From Ancylobacter sp. TS-1 (GTDB lineage Bacteria; Pseudomonadota; Alphaproteobacteria; Rhizobiales; Xanthobacteraceae): a stretch of 64,000 nt of DNA. The stretch is taken from the NCBI RefSeq assembly GCF_009223885.1, contig NZ_CP045144.1:1054001-1118000 (forward strand), in the 5' to 3' direction. The notes beneath the pieces are model-generated. The model was not told the origin of the DNA and searched no databases. It saw only the letters and a list, made by a program, of their open reading frames with translations. The translations under genes were made by a program, and so were the position numbers. Below, one piece after another: positions 18,012 through 27,670 of the stretch. Numbering within the stretch: position 1 is the first letter of the stretch; each line of letters opens with the position of its first letter.

Positions 18012-18941
18012 ATGCCCCTCGCATCGAGCACCGGCGCGTGCCACGCCGCCGCGCCACGCACGGCCGTGCGTCTACCGCTGCCACTGCTGGTGGTGCTGTT
18101 CTGCGTGCTGTGGTCGTCGGCCTTCGCCGGCGCCAAGCTGGCGCTGGCCGACTGCCCGCCGCTGATATTGCTGGCGGCGCGGCTGCTCATTGCCGGCGCC
18201 ATCATGCTGGTGCTGGCGTGGCTGATTGACGGCCGCCCGGCCATGCGCCGGCGCGACGTGGCGGCGCTGGTGTTCATCGGCATCCTCAACAACGCGGTCT
18301 ATCTCGGCTTCAACTGGACCGCGCTCACCTTTACCTCCTCCGCCTATACGGCGGTGCTGACCAGTTGCCTGCCGCTGCTGGTGGCGCTCGGCGCCGGCCC
18401 GCTGCTCGGCGAGCGGATGAGCCCGCGCAAATGGGCGGGCATCGCGCTGGGACTGGTCGGCGTGGTGATCGTGCTGCGCTCGCGCCTTGCCGGCGCGCAT
18501 GAGAGCCTGGAAGGCACGCTGCTGATCGGCGGCGGCGTCATGGCGCTGGCGGCCGGCACGCTGGGGTTCAAGTATTTCGTCCCGCGCGGCGGCATCTGGA
18601 GCGGCAACGCCATCCAGTGCCTCGCCGGCGGCCTCGTGCTCATTCCGGTGGCCCTCGCCACCGAGAGCGTCGGCGACATACGCTTCACCGCCAACCTGTT
18701 CGGCGGCCTCGCCTTCCTCGTCGTCGCCATCTCGATTGGCGGTTTCGGGCTGTGGTTCTACCTGCTCACCCGCACCTCGGCGACGGCGGCATCGAGCCTC
18801 CACTTCCTGATGCCGCCGCTCGGCCTGTTCTTCGGCTGGCTCCTGCTCGGCGAGGCGGTGCCGCCGCTCGACATCCTCGGCATCGCGCCGATCGCGCTCG
18901 GCATCTGGCTGGTGACACGGCCGGCGCGGAGGACGGCGTAG
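18012..18941 (+). CDS. DMT-superfamily EamA exporter
   Basis: A 309-residue inner-membrane protein with about ten helices formed by two EamA repeats (about 22-155 and 170-300). Typical motifs are LWSSAFAGAKLALADCPP in helix 1 and GPLLGERMSPRKWAGIALGLVG, repeated as WLLLGEAVPPLDILGIAPIA. Members export metabolites such as amino acids or purines. The ATG at 18012 follows GGAGATGACCG. It is a single gene, with an AT-rich leader upstream (17,930-17,960) that may contain its promoter. A palindromic element lies at its 3' side. Confidence 0.93.
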   Translation: MPLASSTGACHAAAPRTAVRLPLPLLVVLFCVLWSSAFAGAKLALADCPPLILLAARLLIAGAIMLVLAWLIDGRPAMRRRDVAALVFIGILNNAVYLGFNWTALTFTSSAYTAVLTSCLPLLVALGAGPLLGERMSPRKWAGIALGLVGVVIVLRSRLAGAHESLEGTLLIGGGVMALAAGTLGFKYFVPRGGIWSGNAIQCLAGGLVLIPVALATESVGDIRFTANLFGGLAFLVVAISIGGFGLWFYLLTRTSATAASSLHFLMPPLGLFFGWLLLGEAVPPLDILGIAPIALGIWLVTRPARRTA

Positions 18942-19003
18942 CCATCATGTCCCGGACAAGCGGCGCGCAGCGCGGCGCCGATCCGGGGTCCAGGGGAGCC
19001 CCC

Positions 19004-19092
19004 CGTCATCCCGGCCGAGCGCAGCGAGAGCCGGGATCGCTCCCCGACGCTGCACGCGATCCCGGATCGGCCTTCGGCCGTCCGGGATGACG
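19004..19092. repeat. Palindromic intergenic element, copy 4
   Basis: A complete copy with outer arms CGTCATCCCGG and CCGGGATGACG and inner arms CCGGGATCGC and GCGATCCCGG, in the same orientation as copies 1-3 and again between convergent genes. Directly before it (about 18947-18998) is a related GC-rich stretch with GTCCCGGAC and GATCCGGGGTCC, perhaps a half-element of a second type. Confidence 0.9.
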
Positions 19093-19111
19093 TTGTTTCA
19101 GGGGTGGAAAA

Positions 19112-20140
19112 TCACACCGCCACCGGCGCCGTCTGGAGCGCCTTCACCAGCTCGAAGGAGCGCTTGCGCGCCGCGAGGTCGGGAATGGCGGTGGTGATCA
19201 TGATCTCGTCCGCCAGCGTCGCGTCGAGGAAGCGTTCCAGCCCCTGCGCGACCTTCTCCGGCCCACCGACCAGCACTTTCTCGCGGTTGCGGCGGATGAA
19301 CACCCGGTCGGCCTCGCTGTAGGGATAGGCCGCCGCCTCCTCCGCCGTCGGGATCGGATCATGGCCGCCGCGCGCGCGCCGCAGATGGGCGAGGTCGACG
19401 CTGCCGGCCAGCCATTCCGCCTCCTCGTCCGTCGGCGCGCAGACCACCGCCAGCGCCAGTATGGCGTGCGGCTGGGAAAGGCGCTCCGAGGGCTGGAAGG
19501 CCGAGCGATAGCTCAGCATGGCATCGAGCACGTCGTGCTGGGCGAAGTGGTGCGCGTAGGCGAAGCCGACGCCGATCTGCGCCGACAGCCGCGCGCTGTA
19601 GCCGGACGAGCCGAGCAGCCAGAGCGGCGGCAGCTTCACGTCGACTGGCATCACCTTGATGTTGCGGTAGGGGTGGTCGGCCGGCCACTGGCCGGTGTCC
19701 CACGCCATAAGCTCGCGCAGCCGGTCGAGGAAATCGTCGCCGGGGTCGATGTCCTGCCGGCGGCGCAGCGCGTGCGAGGTGAGATGGTCGGTGCCCGGCG
19801 CCCGGCCGAGGCCGAGATCGACGCGGCCGGGATAGAGGCCCTCCAGCACCTTGAACCGCTCCGCCACCATCAGCGGCGAATGGTTGGGCAGCATCACCCC
19901 GCCCGAGCCGGCGCGGATGCGCTGCGTCGCCGCGAGGATCTGCCCGGCCATGATGTCCGGCGCCCCGGAGGCCACCGAGGGCAGATTATGGTGCTCCGCC
20001 ACCCAGATGCGCTCATAGCCGAGCGCGTCGACATGGCGGGCGAGTTCGATGGTGTCGCGCAGCGCCTGCGGCCCCGTGCCGTTGGAGGCGACGAAGGACA
20101 GGTCGAGAACGGAAAGCGGAATGCGGGAGAGACGGGTCAT
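19112..20140 (-). CDS. LLM class flavin-dependent oxidoreductase
   Basis: A 342-residue bacterial-luciferase-like monooxygenase of the MsnO8/YhbW type. It shows the TIM-barrel family motifs GYERIWVAEHHNLPSVASGAP, the conserved GSGGVMLPNHSPL and GRVDLGLGRAPGTD, and the C-terminal VGGPEKVAQGLERFL. It would use reduced FMN from a partner reductase. ATG 20140 was chosen since the conserved strand 1 (IPLSVLDLSFV) follows at once. It is divergent from putA with 177 bp between the starts. Confidence 0.9.
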   Translation of the reverse strand: MTRLSRIPLSVLDLSFVASNGTGPQALRDTIELARHVDALGYERIWVAEHHNLPSVASGAPDIMAGQILAATQRIRAGSGGVMLPNHSPLMVAERFKVLEGLYPGRVDLGLGRAPGTDHLTSHALRRRQDIDPGDDFLDRLRELMAWDTGQWPADHPYRNIKVMPVDVKLPPLWLLGSSGYSARLSAQIGVGFAYAHHFAQHDVLDAMLSYRSAFQPSERLSQPHAILALAVVCAPTDEEAEWLAGSVDLAHLRRARGGHDPIPTAEEAAAYPYSEADRVFIRRNREKVLVGGPEKVAQGLERFLDATLADEIMITTAIPDLAARKRSFELVKALQTAPVAV

Positions 20141-20250
20141 TGCCTGCACGTAGGCATCGCCGCGCACGCCGCAAGGAGTATCCTGCATGTTACCGGAAGC
20201 GCGGGCGGCAACCTGCAGCACCGCGAGACCGGATTATACCCGATCCATCA

Positions 20251-20282
20251 GGTTGCACCTTTCACGATCTGAAGTTACACCT
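20251..20282 (+). promoter_or_regulatory. Possible PutA operator repeats upstream of putA
   Basis: GGTTGCACCT at 20251 and AGTTACACCT at 20273 are near-identical direct repeats 22 bp (two helical turns) apart, 36-67 bp before the putA ATG. PutA proteins with an N-terminal ribbon-helix-helix repress their own promoter by binding GTTGCA-type motifs in enteric bacteria. The first repeat contains an exact GTTGCA. Function here is inference. Confidence 0.45.
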
Positions 20283-20317
20283 TCGCCGTTCCGCCTTCCA
20301 GATTCCGGGAGTTCCTC

Positions 20318-23300
20318 ATGACCGCGACCACCATCGGCGTGAAGATCGACGACGCCTTGCGCGCCCGCCTCAAGGCCGCCGCCGAGCGCGAGGGGCGCTC
20401 CCCGCACAGCCTCGTCAAGCAGGCCCTCGTCTCCGCCATCGAGCGCACCGAGCGCGGCCTGCCGCCGGTGCCGGAGAGCGGTGCAACCGAGGCATCGTCG
20501 CTGGACGGCATCGAGAGCCCCTTCCTGCCCTTCGCCCGCGGCGTGCAGCCCCAGAGCGTGCTCCGCGCCCGCATCACCAATGCCTATCGCGTGCCGGAGA
20601 CCGAGGCCGTCCCCGTGCTGCTCGGCCCGGCGACGCTGCCGCCGGCGAAGGCCGAGGCGGCGAAGGCCCGCGCCCGGGCGCTGGTCGAGGCTCTGCGCGA
20701 GAAGGGGCAGAAGGGCGCGGTGGAGGGGCTGATCCACGAATATTCGCTCTCCAGCCAGGAGGGCGTGGCGCTGATGTGCCTCGCCGAGGCGCTGCTGCGC
20801 ATTCCCGACCGGGCGACGCGCGACGCGCTGATCCGCGACAAGATCGGCCATGGCGACTGGCAGGCCCATGTCGGGCACAGCCCCTCGCTCTTCGTCAACG
20901 CCGCCACCTGGGGGCTGGTGCTCACCGGCAAGCTGACCGCCACGTCGAGCGAGACCGGACTCACTGGCGCTCTCACGAGACTCATCGGTCGCGGCGGCGA
21001 GCCGCTGATCCGCAAGGGCGTCGACGTCGCCATGCGGATGATGGGCGAGCAGTTCGTGACCGGCCAGACCATCTCCGAGGCGCTGGCCAATTCCCGCCGC
21101 ATGGAGGCGAAGGGCTTCCGCTATTCCTTCGACATGCTGGGCGAAGCCGCCACCACGGAGGCCGACGCGCAGCGTTATTTCGCCGATTACGAGCAGGCAA
21201 TCCATGCCATCGGCAAGGCCTCGGCCGGACGCGGCATCTATGAGGGGCCGGGCATCTCGATCAAGCTCTCGGCCTTGCACCCGCGCTACAGCCGCGCGCA
21301 ATATTCACGCGTTATCAATGAGTTGCTGCCGCGTGTTGTCACGCTGGCGAAGCTCGCGCGGCACTATGACATCGGGCTGAACATCGACGCCGAGGAAGCC
21401 GACCGGCTGGAGATTTCGCTCGACCTTCTGGAATCGCTTTGTTTCGAAGAGGGGCTAAGCGGCTGGAACGGCATCGGTTTCGTCGTTCAGGCCTATCAGC
21501 GCCGCTGCCCCTATGTGATCGACTACCTCGTCGACCTCGCCCGCCGCTCCGGCCACCGGCTGATGGTGCGTCTGGTGAAGGGCGCCTACTGGGACAGCGA
21601 GATCAAGCGCGCGCAGGTGGACGGGCTGGAGGACTTCCCGGTCTACACCCGCAAGATCCACACAGACCTTTCTTACCTCGCCTGCGCCCGCAAGCTGCTG
21701 GCCGCGCCCGACGCGGTGTTCCCGCAATTCGCCACCCATAACGCGCAAACCCTTGCTACCGTTATGGAAATGGCGGGCGCCAACTACTATGCGGGCCAGT
21801 ATGAGTTCCAGTGCCTGCACGGCATGGGCGAACCGCTCTATGAGGAAGTGGTCGGCCGCGAGAAGCTCGGCCGGCCCTGCCGCATCTACGCCCCCGTCGG
21901 CACCCATGAGACGCTGCTCGCCTATCTGGTGCGGCGCCTGCTGGAGAACGGCGCCAACTCCTCCTTCGTGAACCGCATCGCCGACCCCGCCGTGCCGGTC
22001 GACGAACTGGTCGAGAGCCCGGTGGAAGCGGCCCTGCGCATCGAGCCGCTCGGCGCGCCGCATCCGCGCATCGCCGCCCCCGCCGATCTGTTCGGCACCG
22101 AACGCCGCAACTCGGCGGGTCTCGATCTGTCCAACGAGCAGCGCCTCGCCTCGCTCGCCGCCGCCCTGCTGGCCGGCAGCGCCGCGCCGCTGCATGCGGC
22201 CCCGCTGGTCGGCGACGGGCCGGTCGCCGGCATCGCCCGCCCGGTGCTCAACCCCGCCGACCATCGTGATCAGGTCGGGACGGTGGAAGAAGCGACGCCC
22301 GAGACCGTCGCCCGCGCCATGGAGATCGCGCAGGCGAGCGCCCCGATCTGGCAGTCGACGCCCCCCGCCGAGCGCGCCGCCTGCCTGTTCCGCGCCGCCG
22401 AGCTGATGGAGGCGCGCCTGCCGCAGCTCATCGGCATCATCGTGCGCGAGGCCGGAAAATCCTTCCCCAACGCCGTCGGCGAGGTGCGCGAGGCGGTCGA
22501 CTTCCTGCGCTATTACGGGGCGCAGGTGCGCGATGGCTTCTCCAACGACACCCACCGCCCGCTGGGGCCCGTGGTCTGCATCAGCCCGTGGAACTTCCCG
22601 CTGGCCATCTTCACCGGGCAGGTCGCCGCCGCGCTCGCCGCCGGCAATGCCGTGCTGGCCAAGCCGGCCGAGGAGACGCCGCTGATCGCCTTCGCGGCGG
22701 TTGGCCTGTTGCGCGAGGCAGGCGTACCGCCGGGCGCGGTGCAGCTGCTTCCCGGCGCCGGCGATGTCGGCGCGGCGCTGGTGGGCGATTCCCGCACGCG
22801 CGGGATCATGTTCACCGGCTCGACCGAGGTGGCGCGGCTCATCCAGCGCCAGATCGCCGGCCGGCTGAACCCGGACGGCAGCGCGATTCCGCTGATCGCC
22901 GAGACCGGCGGGCAGAACGCCATGATCGTCGATTCCTCGGCGCTGGCCGAGCAGGTGGTCGCCGACGTGCTCGCCTCCGCCTTCGATTCCGCCGGCCAGC
23001 GCTGCTCGGCCCTGCGTATCCTGTGCCTGCAGGAGGACGTCGCCGACCGCACGCTGGAGATGCTGCGCGGCGCGCTGAAGGAGTTGTCCGTCGGCAACCC
23101 GGTGCGGCTGTCGACCGATATCGGCCCGGTCATCACCGCCGAGGCGAAGGCCGGCATCGAGGCGCATGTCGAGCGCCTGCGCAAAGCCGGCCACCGCGTC
23201 GAGCAACTCGCGCTGGGCGAGGACACACGCCACGGCACCTTCGTGCCGCCGACCCTCATCGAGATCGACGATATCGCCGAGCTGAAGCGCGAAGTCTTCG

Positions 23301-24142
23301 GCCCGGTGCTGCATGTGGTGCGCTACCGCCGCGACGACCTCGACGCCCTGATCGCGGCGATCAACGCCACCGGCTACGGCCTCACCTTCGGCCTGCACAC
23401 GCGCATCGACGAGACCATCGCCCGTGTCGGCGAGCGCATCGAGGCCGGCAACGTCTATATCAACCGCAACGTCATCGGCGCGGTGGTGGGCGTGCAGCCC
23501 TTCGGCGGCCACGGGCTCTCGGGCACCGGGCCCAAGGCGGGCGGCCCGCTCTATCTCGGCCGGCTGCTGGCAATGCGACCGGCGGCGCTGCTCACGGGCA
23601 CGGAGCCGCCCGGCGAGGCGCGGCTGTGGGTCGATTTCCAGTCCGATCCGGACACGCGCGACCTCGCCGGCCGCGCGGTCGGGGCCTCGCCCTATGGCCA
23701 TCGCGCGGAACTCGCCGGCCCCGTGGGCGAGCGCAACCTCTATGCGCTGTCGCCGCGCGGCACCGTGCTGTGCCTCGCCGCCACCGAGAAGGGCCTCGCC
23801 GTGCAGATCGCCGCGGCGCTCGCCACCGGCAATCGCGTGCTGCTGGAGGGCTCCTTCCTGCCGGCGCTGCCGGACGCGGTGAAGGACCGGGTGAGCATGG
23901 TCGACGGCCTCGAGGACGCCGCTTTCGACGCGGTTCTGTTCGAGGGCGACGGCGACGCGCTGCGCCAGCTCAACGAGACGGTGGCACAGCGCGAGGGGCC
24001 GATTGTGCTGGTCCACGGCCTCACCCCCGACGCCATTGCGCGCGGCGAGGGCTACCCGCTCGACCTGCTGATGCTGGAACACTCGGTCAGCACCAACACC
24101 GCCGCCGCCGGCGGCAATGCCAGCCTGATGAGCATCGGCTGA
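20318..24142 (+). CDS. putA: Trifunctional-type PutA: RHH regulator / proline dehydrogenase / P5C dehydrogenase
   Basis: A 1274-residue enzyme that oxidises proline to glutamate in two coupled steps. Order: ribbon-helix-helix DNA-binding domain (about 1-47, IGVKIDDALRARLKAAA), proline dehydrogenase FAD barrel (about 180-480, with LVKGAYWDSEIK and YEFQCLHGMGE), P5C dehydrogenase (about 560-1040) with oxyanion Asn in SPWNFPLAIFTGQ, Glu in IAETGGQNAMIV and catalytic Cys in SAGQRCSALR, then a C-terminal aldehyde-dehydrogenase-like domain. The length and the RHH domain place it with trifunctional PutA that represses its own gene when proline is absent. GTTGCA-like repeats lie just upstream. Confidence 0.97.
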   Translation: MTATTIGVKIDDALRARLKAAAEREGRSPHSLVKQALVSAIERTERGLPPVPESGATEASSLDGIESPFLPFARGVQPQSVLRARITNAYRVPETEAVPVLLGPATLPPAKAEAAKARARALVEALREKGQKGAVEGLIHEYSLSSQEGVALMCLAEALLRIPDRATRDALIRDKIGHGDWQAHVGHSPSLFVNAATWGLVLTGKLTATSSETGLTGALTRLIGRGGEPLIRKGVDVAMRMMGEQFVTGQTISEALANSRRMEAKGFRYSFDMLGEAATTEADAQRYFADYEQAIHAIGKASAGRGIYEGPGISIKLSALHPRYSRAQYSRVINELLPRVVTLAKLARHYDIGLNIDAEEADRLEISLDLLESLCFEEGLSGWNGIGFVVQAYQRRCPYVIDYLVDLARRSGHRLMVRLVKGAYWDSEIKRAQVDGLEDFPVYTRKIHTDLSYLACARKLLAAPDAVFPQFATHNAQTLATVMEMAGANYYAGQYEFQCLHGMGEPLYEEVVGREKLGRPCRIYAPVGTHETLLAYLVRRLLENGANSSFVNRIADPAVPVDELVESPVEAALRIEPLGAPHPRIAAPADLFGTERRNSAGLDLSNEQRLASLAAALLAGSAAPLHAAPLVGDGPVAGIARPVLNPADHRDQVGTVEEATPETVARAMEIAQASAPIWQSTPPAERAACLFRAAELMEARLPQLIGIIVREAGKSFPNAVGEVREAVDFLRYYGAQVRDGFSNDTHRPLGPVVCISPWNFPLAIFTGQVAAALAAGNAVLAKPAEETPLIAFAAVGLLREAGVPPGAVQLLPGAGDVGAALVGDSRTRGIMFTGSTEVARLIQRQIAGRLNPDGSAIPLIAETGGQNAMIVDSSALAEQVVADVLASAFDSAGQRCSALRILCLQEDVADRTLEMLRGALKELSVGNPVRLSTDIGPVITAEAKAGIEAHVERLRKAGHRVEQLALGEDTRHGTFVPPTLIEIDDIAELKREVFGPVLHVVRYRRDDLDALIAAINATGYGLTFGLHTRIDETIARVGERIEAGNVYINRNVIGAVVGVQPFGGHGLSGTGPKAGGPLYLGRLLAMRPAALLTGTEPPGEARLWVDFQSDPDTRDLAGRAVGASPYGHRAELAGPVGERNLYALSPRGTVLCLAATEKGLAVQIAAALATGNRVLLEGSFLPALPDAVKDRVSMVDGLEDAAFDAVLFEGDGDALRQLNETVAQREGPIVLVHGLTPDAIARGEGYPLDLLMLEHSVSTNTAAAGGNASLMSIG

Positions 24143-24164
24143 GCCGGCCGGCGGGCCTCGCCTG

Positions 24165-25775
24165 TCAGGGACGGGCGAGGCTGGCGGGAAGGTCGCTCGA
24201 CGTCATGGCGCCAAGCATGAAGGCGAGGTTGGCGGCCGCCACCAGCGAGGCGGCGTGAGCGTCGGCCTGCGCCTGGCGGGCGGTCAGCAGGCCGCTATCG
24301 GCGGCAGTCGCCACGGTGATGTTGCCGACGCCGCTCGTGTAGGCGTCGAGCGCGGCATCGTAGGTCACGGCCGCCGCCTGGGCGAGCGCCGTCGCCGCGC
24401 GATAGGACGCCAGCGCCGAGCGCAGCGTGTCGGCGCTCACCACGATCTCGCGCGCGGCATCGTCGCGGGTCTTCTGGAAGGTCGCCTGCGTGGCGGCCGC
24501 CAGCGATTCCGCGTTCTTGAGCTGCGCGGCGCGCAGGCCGCCATCGTAGAGCGGCATGGTGACGCCGAGCAGCACACCCGTCGCCGAGGCCTGCTGGCCG
24601 ATGGTCGGCAGGCCGGTGGCGCTGAAGCTGGCATCGCCGCTGGCCGCGACCGCGCCGAGGAAGACCTTCGGCATGAATTCGGCCTGCGCCGCCGTGATGG
24701 CGGACTGGCTCGCCTTCATCGCCGAGAAGCTCGCCAGCACGTCCGGCCGGCGGGACAGCGCCACCTTGATCATCTCCTCGGTCGGCGCGCCGACGCTGTC
24801 GGGCAGGCGCCGGCCGCTCGCCTCGCGCACCCTGATCGCGGTCATGGGCGACACGCCGACGGCGCCGAGCAGAAGCTGGTAGGCATCGCGCTCGCCGCCC
24901 TGCGCCTGCACCAGCCCGAACTGGGCCTGCGCCACCTGCTGGCGGGCCTGCGCCACTTCCACCGTGGTGCCGAGGCCCTTCTCCGAGCGCTCGCGGGCGG
25001 CATCCGCGATCTTGCGGCTGTTGATGAGGTTCTGCTCGGCGAGCCTCACCCGGCTGCGCGCCGCGCCATAGAGGAAATAGGCCCGCGTGACCGAATAGAT
25101 GATCTTCTGGTGCGCGCCGTTGAACAGGACATTGGCGGCCGTGGCGTTGTGCCTGGCCACCTTGTGCAGCGCGTCGCGCTGGCCGAAATCGAACAGCAGC
25201 CATTGCAGCGCGATCTGCGGCGACACGCCTTCGATCCTGCTGGAGACCTGGCTGGTGTCGCCGATCGACACCGGCAGTGGCGCCGACACGTCCTGCCAGC
25301 CGCCGATCACATTGGCCGAGATGAAAGGCAGATAGGTCGCCTCCACCATCCCGGTCGCCAGCGCCGCCTGCCGCGCCTGTTGCCAGGCGACCCGGGTGAG
25401 CGGATTCTGGCTCTGCGCGAGGTCGATAAGCTGCGGCAGGTCGTAGACACGGTTCGTCTCGACGCCGGGCGTCGGCACCAGCACCGCCGCCTCCGCATTG
25501 CCCGGGACGCCGAAATCCTTGGCGCCGGTGGATGTCGTGCCGGAGCCCCCGGCCGGAGCGGCAGTGCCGGCATCGTCCAGCATGGCGACCTCGCCCTCGG
25601 CGGGTGTCCAGGGCGACGAAGGATCCTGCGGTGCGGTCTTCAGCGCGCTGGTGGCGCAGCCGGCGAGCAGCAAGGCCGCCGCGAGCAACAGCCCGGGCTG
25701 CATCAGCTCACGCCATCGCCGCATTCGGTAGGGCGACAGGCGCGGGGATTGTGAGGGGGAGCGGGTGCATTGCAT
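24165..25775 (-). CDS. TolC-family outer membrane efflux lipoprotein (MdtP-like)
   Basis: A 536-residue outer-membrane channel protein of the TolC/OprM family. A lipoprotein signal is visible (MQPGLLLAAALLLAGCATS, lipid on the Cys). Two TolC repeats follow (about 115-310 and 335-525), rich in long helices such as AQARQQVAQAQFGLVQAQ and TYDAALDAYTSGVGNI. ATG 25775 has GTGAGG just upstream and lies 6 bp before the end of the FUSC gene, indicating translational coupling; a start at 25724 is also possible. It is the last gene of a ytcA-HlyD-FUSC-TolC operon that would export a substrate across both membranes. Confidence 0.92.
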   Translation of the reverse strand: MQCTRSPSQSPRLSPYRMRRWRELMQPGLLLAAALLLAGCATSALKTAPQDPSSPWTPAEGEVAMLDDAGTAAPAGGSGTTSTGAKDFGVPGNAEAAVLVPTPGVETNRVYDLPQLIDLAQSQNPLTRVAWQQARQAALATGMVEATYLPFISANVIGGWQDVSAPLPVSIGDTSQVSSRIEGVSPQIALQWLLFDFGQRDALHKVARHNATAANVLFNGAHQKIIYSVTRAYFLYGAARSRVRLAEQNLINSRKIADAARERSEKGLGTTVEVAQARQQVAQAQFGLVQAQGGERDAYQLLLGAVGVSPMTAIRVREASGRRLPDSVGAPTEEMIKVALSRRPDVLASFSAMKASQSAITAAQAEFMPKVFLGAVAASGDASFSATGLPTIGQQASATGVLLGVTMPLYDGGLRAAQLKNAESLAAATQATFQKTRDDAAREIVVSADTLRSALASYRAATALAQAAAVTYDAALDAYTSGVGNITVATAADSGLLTARQAQADAHAASLVAAANLAFMLGAMTSSDLPASLARP

Positions 25776-25780
25776 GGCCC

Positions 25781-27670
25781 TCACCCCGCCGCCAGCCGTT
25801 CGATGCGCCGCAGATGCGTCGCAAGCCGGGTCGTCGCGGGAGACCCCTCGTCGGCGACGGGCGAACCGACGCCTTCCTCCATCGCCACCGACTTCGCGGC
25901 GTGGGACAACCGCGCCGGCACGTCAGGTGCTACCTCGCGCGCAAACATCAGCTCGGGCAGCGCCTCGCGCAGCTCGCCGACCAGCCCTCTCAGCCGCCGC
26001 ACCTCGGCCGCCGGGGGGCGTTGATGGGCCGGCTCGAAGGGCAGCAGGTCCAGCCCCGCCCCCGCCTTCTCGACCTCGGCCTCAACCAGCGCCGCCTCGG
26101 CCACCGCGCCGGAACGCGCGGAAGGAGCGAGCGCGGCGAGCCGCGCCAGCGCCTCCAGCGCGCGCGCCACCCGCTCGCGCACGTCGACGGCGGCGCCCTT
26201 CGGCCAGATCTGGGTGAAGACCACATAGACCACGAGATTGCCGAGCAGGATGCCGACCACGCGGTCGCGCGCCGACCCCATGTCGGTCGAGGGCGCGAAG
26301 CCGTCGAGGACGGTGAGCAGGAAGGCAAGGCCGATCTGCACCCCGCCATAGGAAATCCGCTCGGGACCCGACGACACCCACGCGGCGACCAGCACGGCGC
26401 AGAACACCAGCGCCATCAGCCCACCGACCGAGCTGAGGTGCGGGATGACGAACAGGATCGAGCCGAGCCCCATCGCCGCGCCGATCAGGCAGCCGGTGAT
26501 GCGCAGCGCCAGCTTGTGCACCGTCTCGCCGGTGGTGCCGAGCGCGGCCACGTAGCAGGTGACCATGGCGGTGTGGATGCCCTGCCAGTCGATGATCGAA
26601 TAGATGAGGTAGCAGCTGATCGCGGCCGTCGTCGTCTTCAGCGCGAAACGCTGGTGATCGGGATTGGTGAAGGCGTCGGGCGACAGGAAGGGCGGTTTCG
26701 CCAGCACCGCGCCACCGCCATCGGGGCGGGCCAGCGCCGCCATGGCCTCCCGTGCCGCGAGAAGCGCCGGCGCCCCCTCGCCTTCCGGCGTCGCCGCCTG
26801 CGGCCGCTGCCCGGCGCCGACCGCTTCCGCCGCCGCGCGGCTGCGGGCCGCCAGCTCCGCCCGCGCCGAGGCCGCGAGGTCCGCCGGAAGCGCCGCCGCC
26901 GCCAGCATCAGCCGGTAGCTGGTCGCCGTCGCGCCGGCGAGCCAGTCGACCGTCGCGCCCGGCGCGGTGTGGAAAATGCGGGCGAGCATGGCCTGCTTGT
27001 CCGCCGCCTCGTTGCCCTGCGCCAGTTCCTCGCGCAGCCGAGCCCGCGCCTCGGGCTCCCCCGCAAGGAAGGCCGCCACAGCGGCGAGCCGGCGCGCCAC
27101 GCTCTCGCGCATCAGCCGGTGCGGCGACGTCCCGAAGACGAGGCAGAAGACGAGCATCATCGCCATCGGCATGACCGCCATCTGCCACGCATAGAGCAGC
27201 CCGCGCGTCACCACCTCGCCGGCCGGCACGTCGTCGACCAGTGTGAGGATGAAGGCGATGACCAGCGCGATGATGGCGCCGATCTCGCCGAGCTGCGTCG
27301 CCGACGACAGGAACAGGAAGCCGAACGAAGTCGCCGCGATCACCGCGATGCGAATGAAGGGATCGTCCGCTGTCGCCTGGATGACCGGCGCCATCACCAG
27401 CACCACCACGCTCACGAGAAGGGTGAGGCCGATCGCCTGCCCGACGCATTCGGCGCCGTTCGGGCGCATCAGGAAGATGATGAGGTAGCAGCTGATCGCC
27501 GATTCCGGCACCTTGTAGAGCATCGCCACGCCGGACACGAGCGCACAGAGCAGCGCCACGCGCCAGGTCATGGCGAAGCGACCGGGGAACGGCCGCAGGT
27601 CGCGGCCGACCTGCCGGACGATGCCGGCCCAGGGAGAGGGCGCCCTCAGCGAGTCAGCAGTCCGTTCCAT
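25781..27670 (-). CDS. FUSC family inner-membrane exporter (MdtO/AaeB-like)
   Basis: A 629-residue protein of the FUSC/aromatic acid exporter family. It has two blocks of about six membrane helices (about 35-175 and 345-470), each followed by a cytosolic domain. Motifs include the repeated AISCYLI (residues near 58 and 345) that starts each half and VPAGEVVTRGLLYAWQM. AaeB exports hydroxybenzoates; MdtO was linked to sulfa-drug and puromycin resistance. Its start overlaps the HlyD gene end by 17 bp and the TolC gene follows at once, so the three act as one tripartite pump. Confidence 0.93.
   Translation of the reverse strand: MERTADSLRAPSPWAGIVRQVGRDLRPFPGRFAMTWRVALLCALVSGVAMLYKVPESAISCYLIIFLMRPNGAECVGQAIGLTLLVSVVVLVMAPVIQATADDPFIRIAVIAATSFGFLFLSSATQLGEIGAIIALVIAFILTLVDDVPAGEVVTRGLLYAWQMAVMPMAMMLVFCLVFGTSPHRLMRESVARRLAAVAAFLAGEPEARARLREELAQGNEAADKQAMLARIFHTAPGATVDWLAGATATSYRLMLAAAALPADLAASARAELAARSRAAAEAVGAGQRPQAATPEGEGAPALLAAREAMAALARPDGGGAVLAKPPFLSPDAFTNPDHQRFALKTTTAAISCYLIYSIIDWQGIHTAMVTCYVAALGTTGETVHKLALRITGCLIGAAMGLGSILFVIPHLSSVGGLMALVFCAVLVAAWVSSGPERISYGGVQIGLAFLLTVLDGFAPSTDMGSARDRVVGILLGNLVVYVVFTQIWPKGAAVDVRERVARALEALARLAALAPSARSGAVAEAALVEAEVEKAGAGLDLLPFEPAHQRPPAAEVRRLRGLVGELREALPELMFAREVAPDVPARLSHAAKSVAMEEGVGSPVADEGSPATTRLATHLRRIERLAAG

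Noticed and set aside
20253..20281. Sigma-70 promoter TTGCAC, 17 bases, TACACC before putA
   Set aside because: The -10 match is poor and the same bases are better explained as paired operator-like repeats.
21455..24082. Very long open frame (875 codons) antisense to putA
   Set aside because: It is the usual product of high-GC third positions opposite a real gene; the sense strand encodes conserved PutA throughout, and the antisense product is His/Arg/Gly-rich with no family features.
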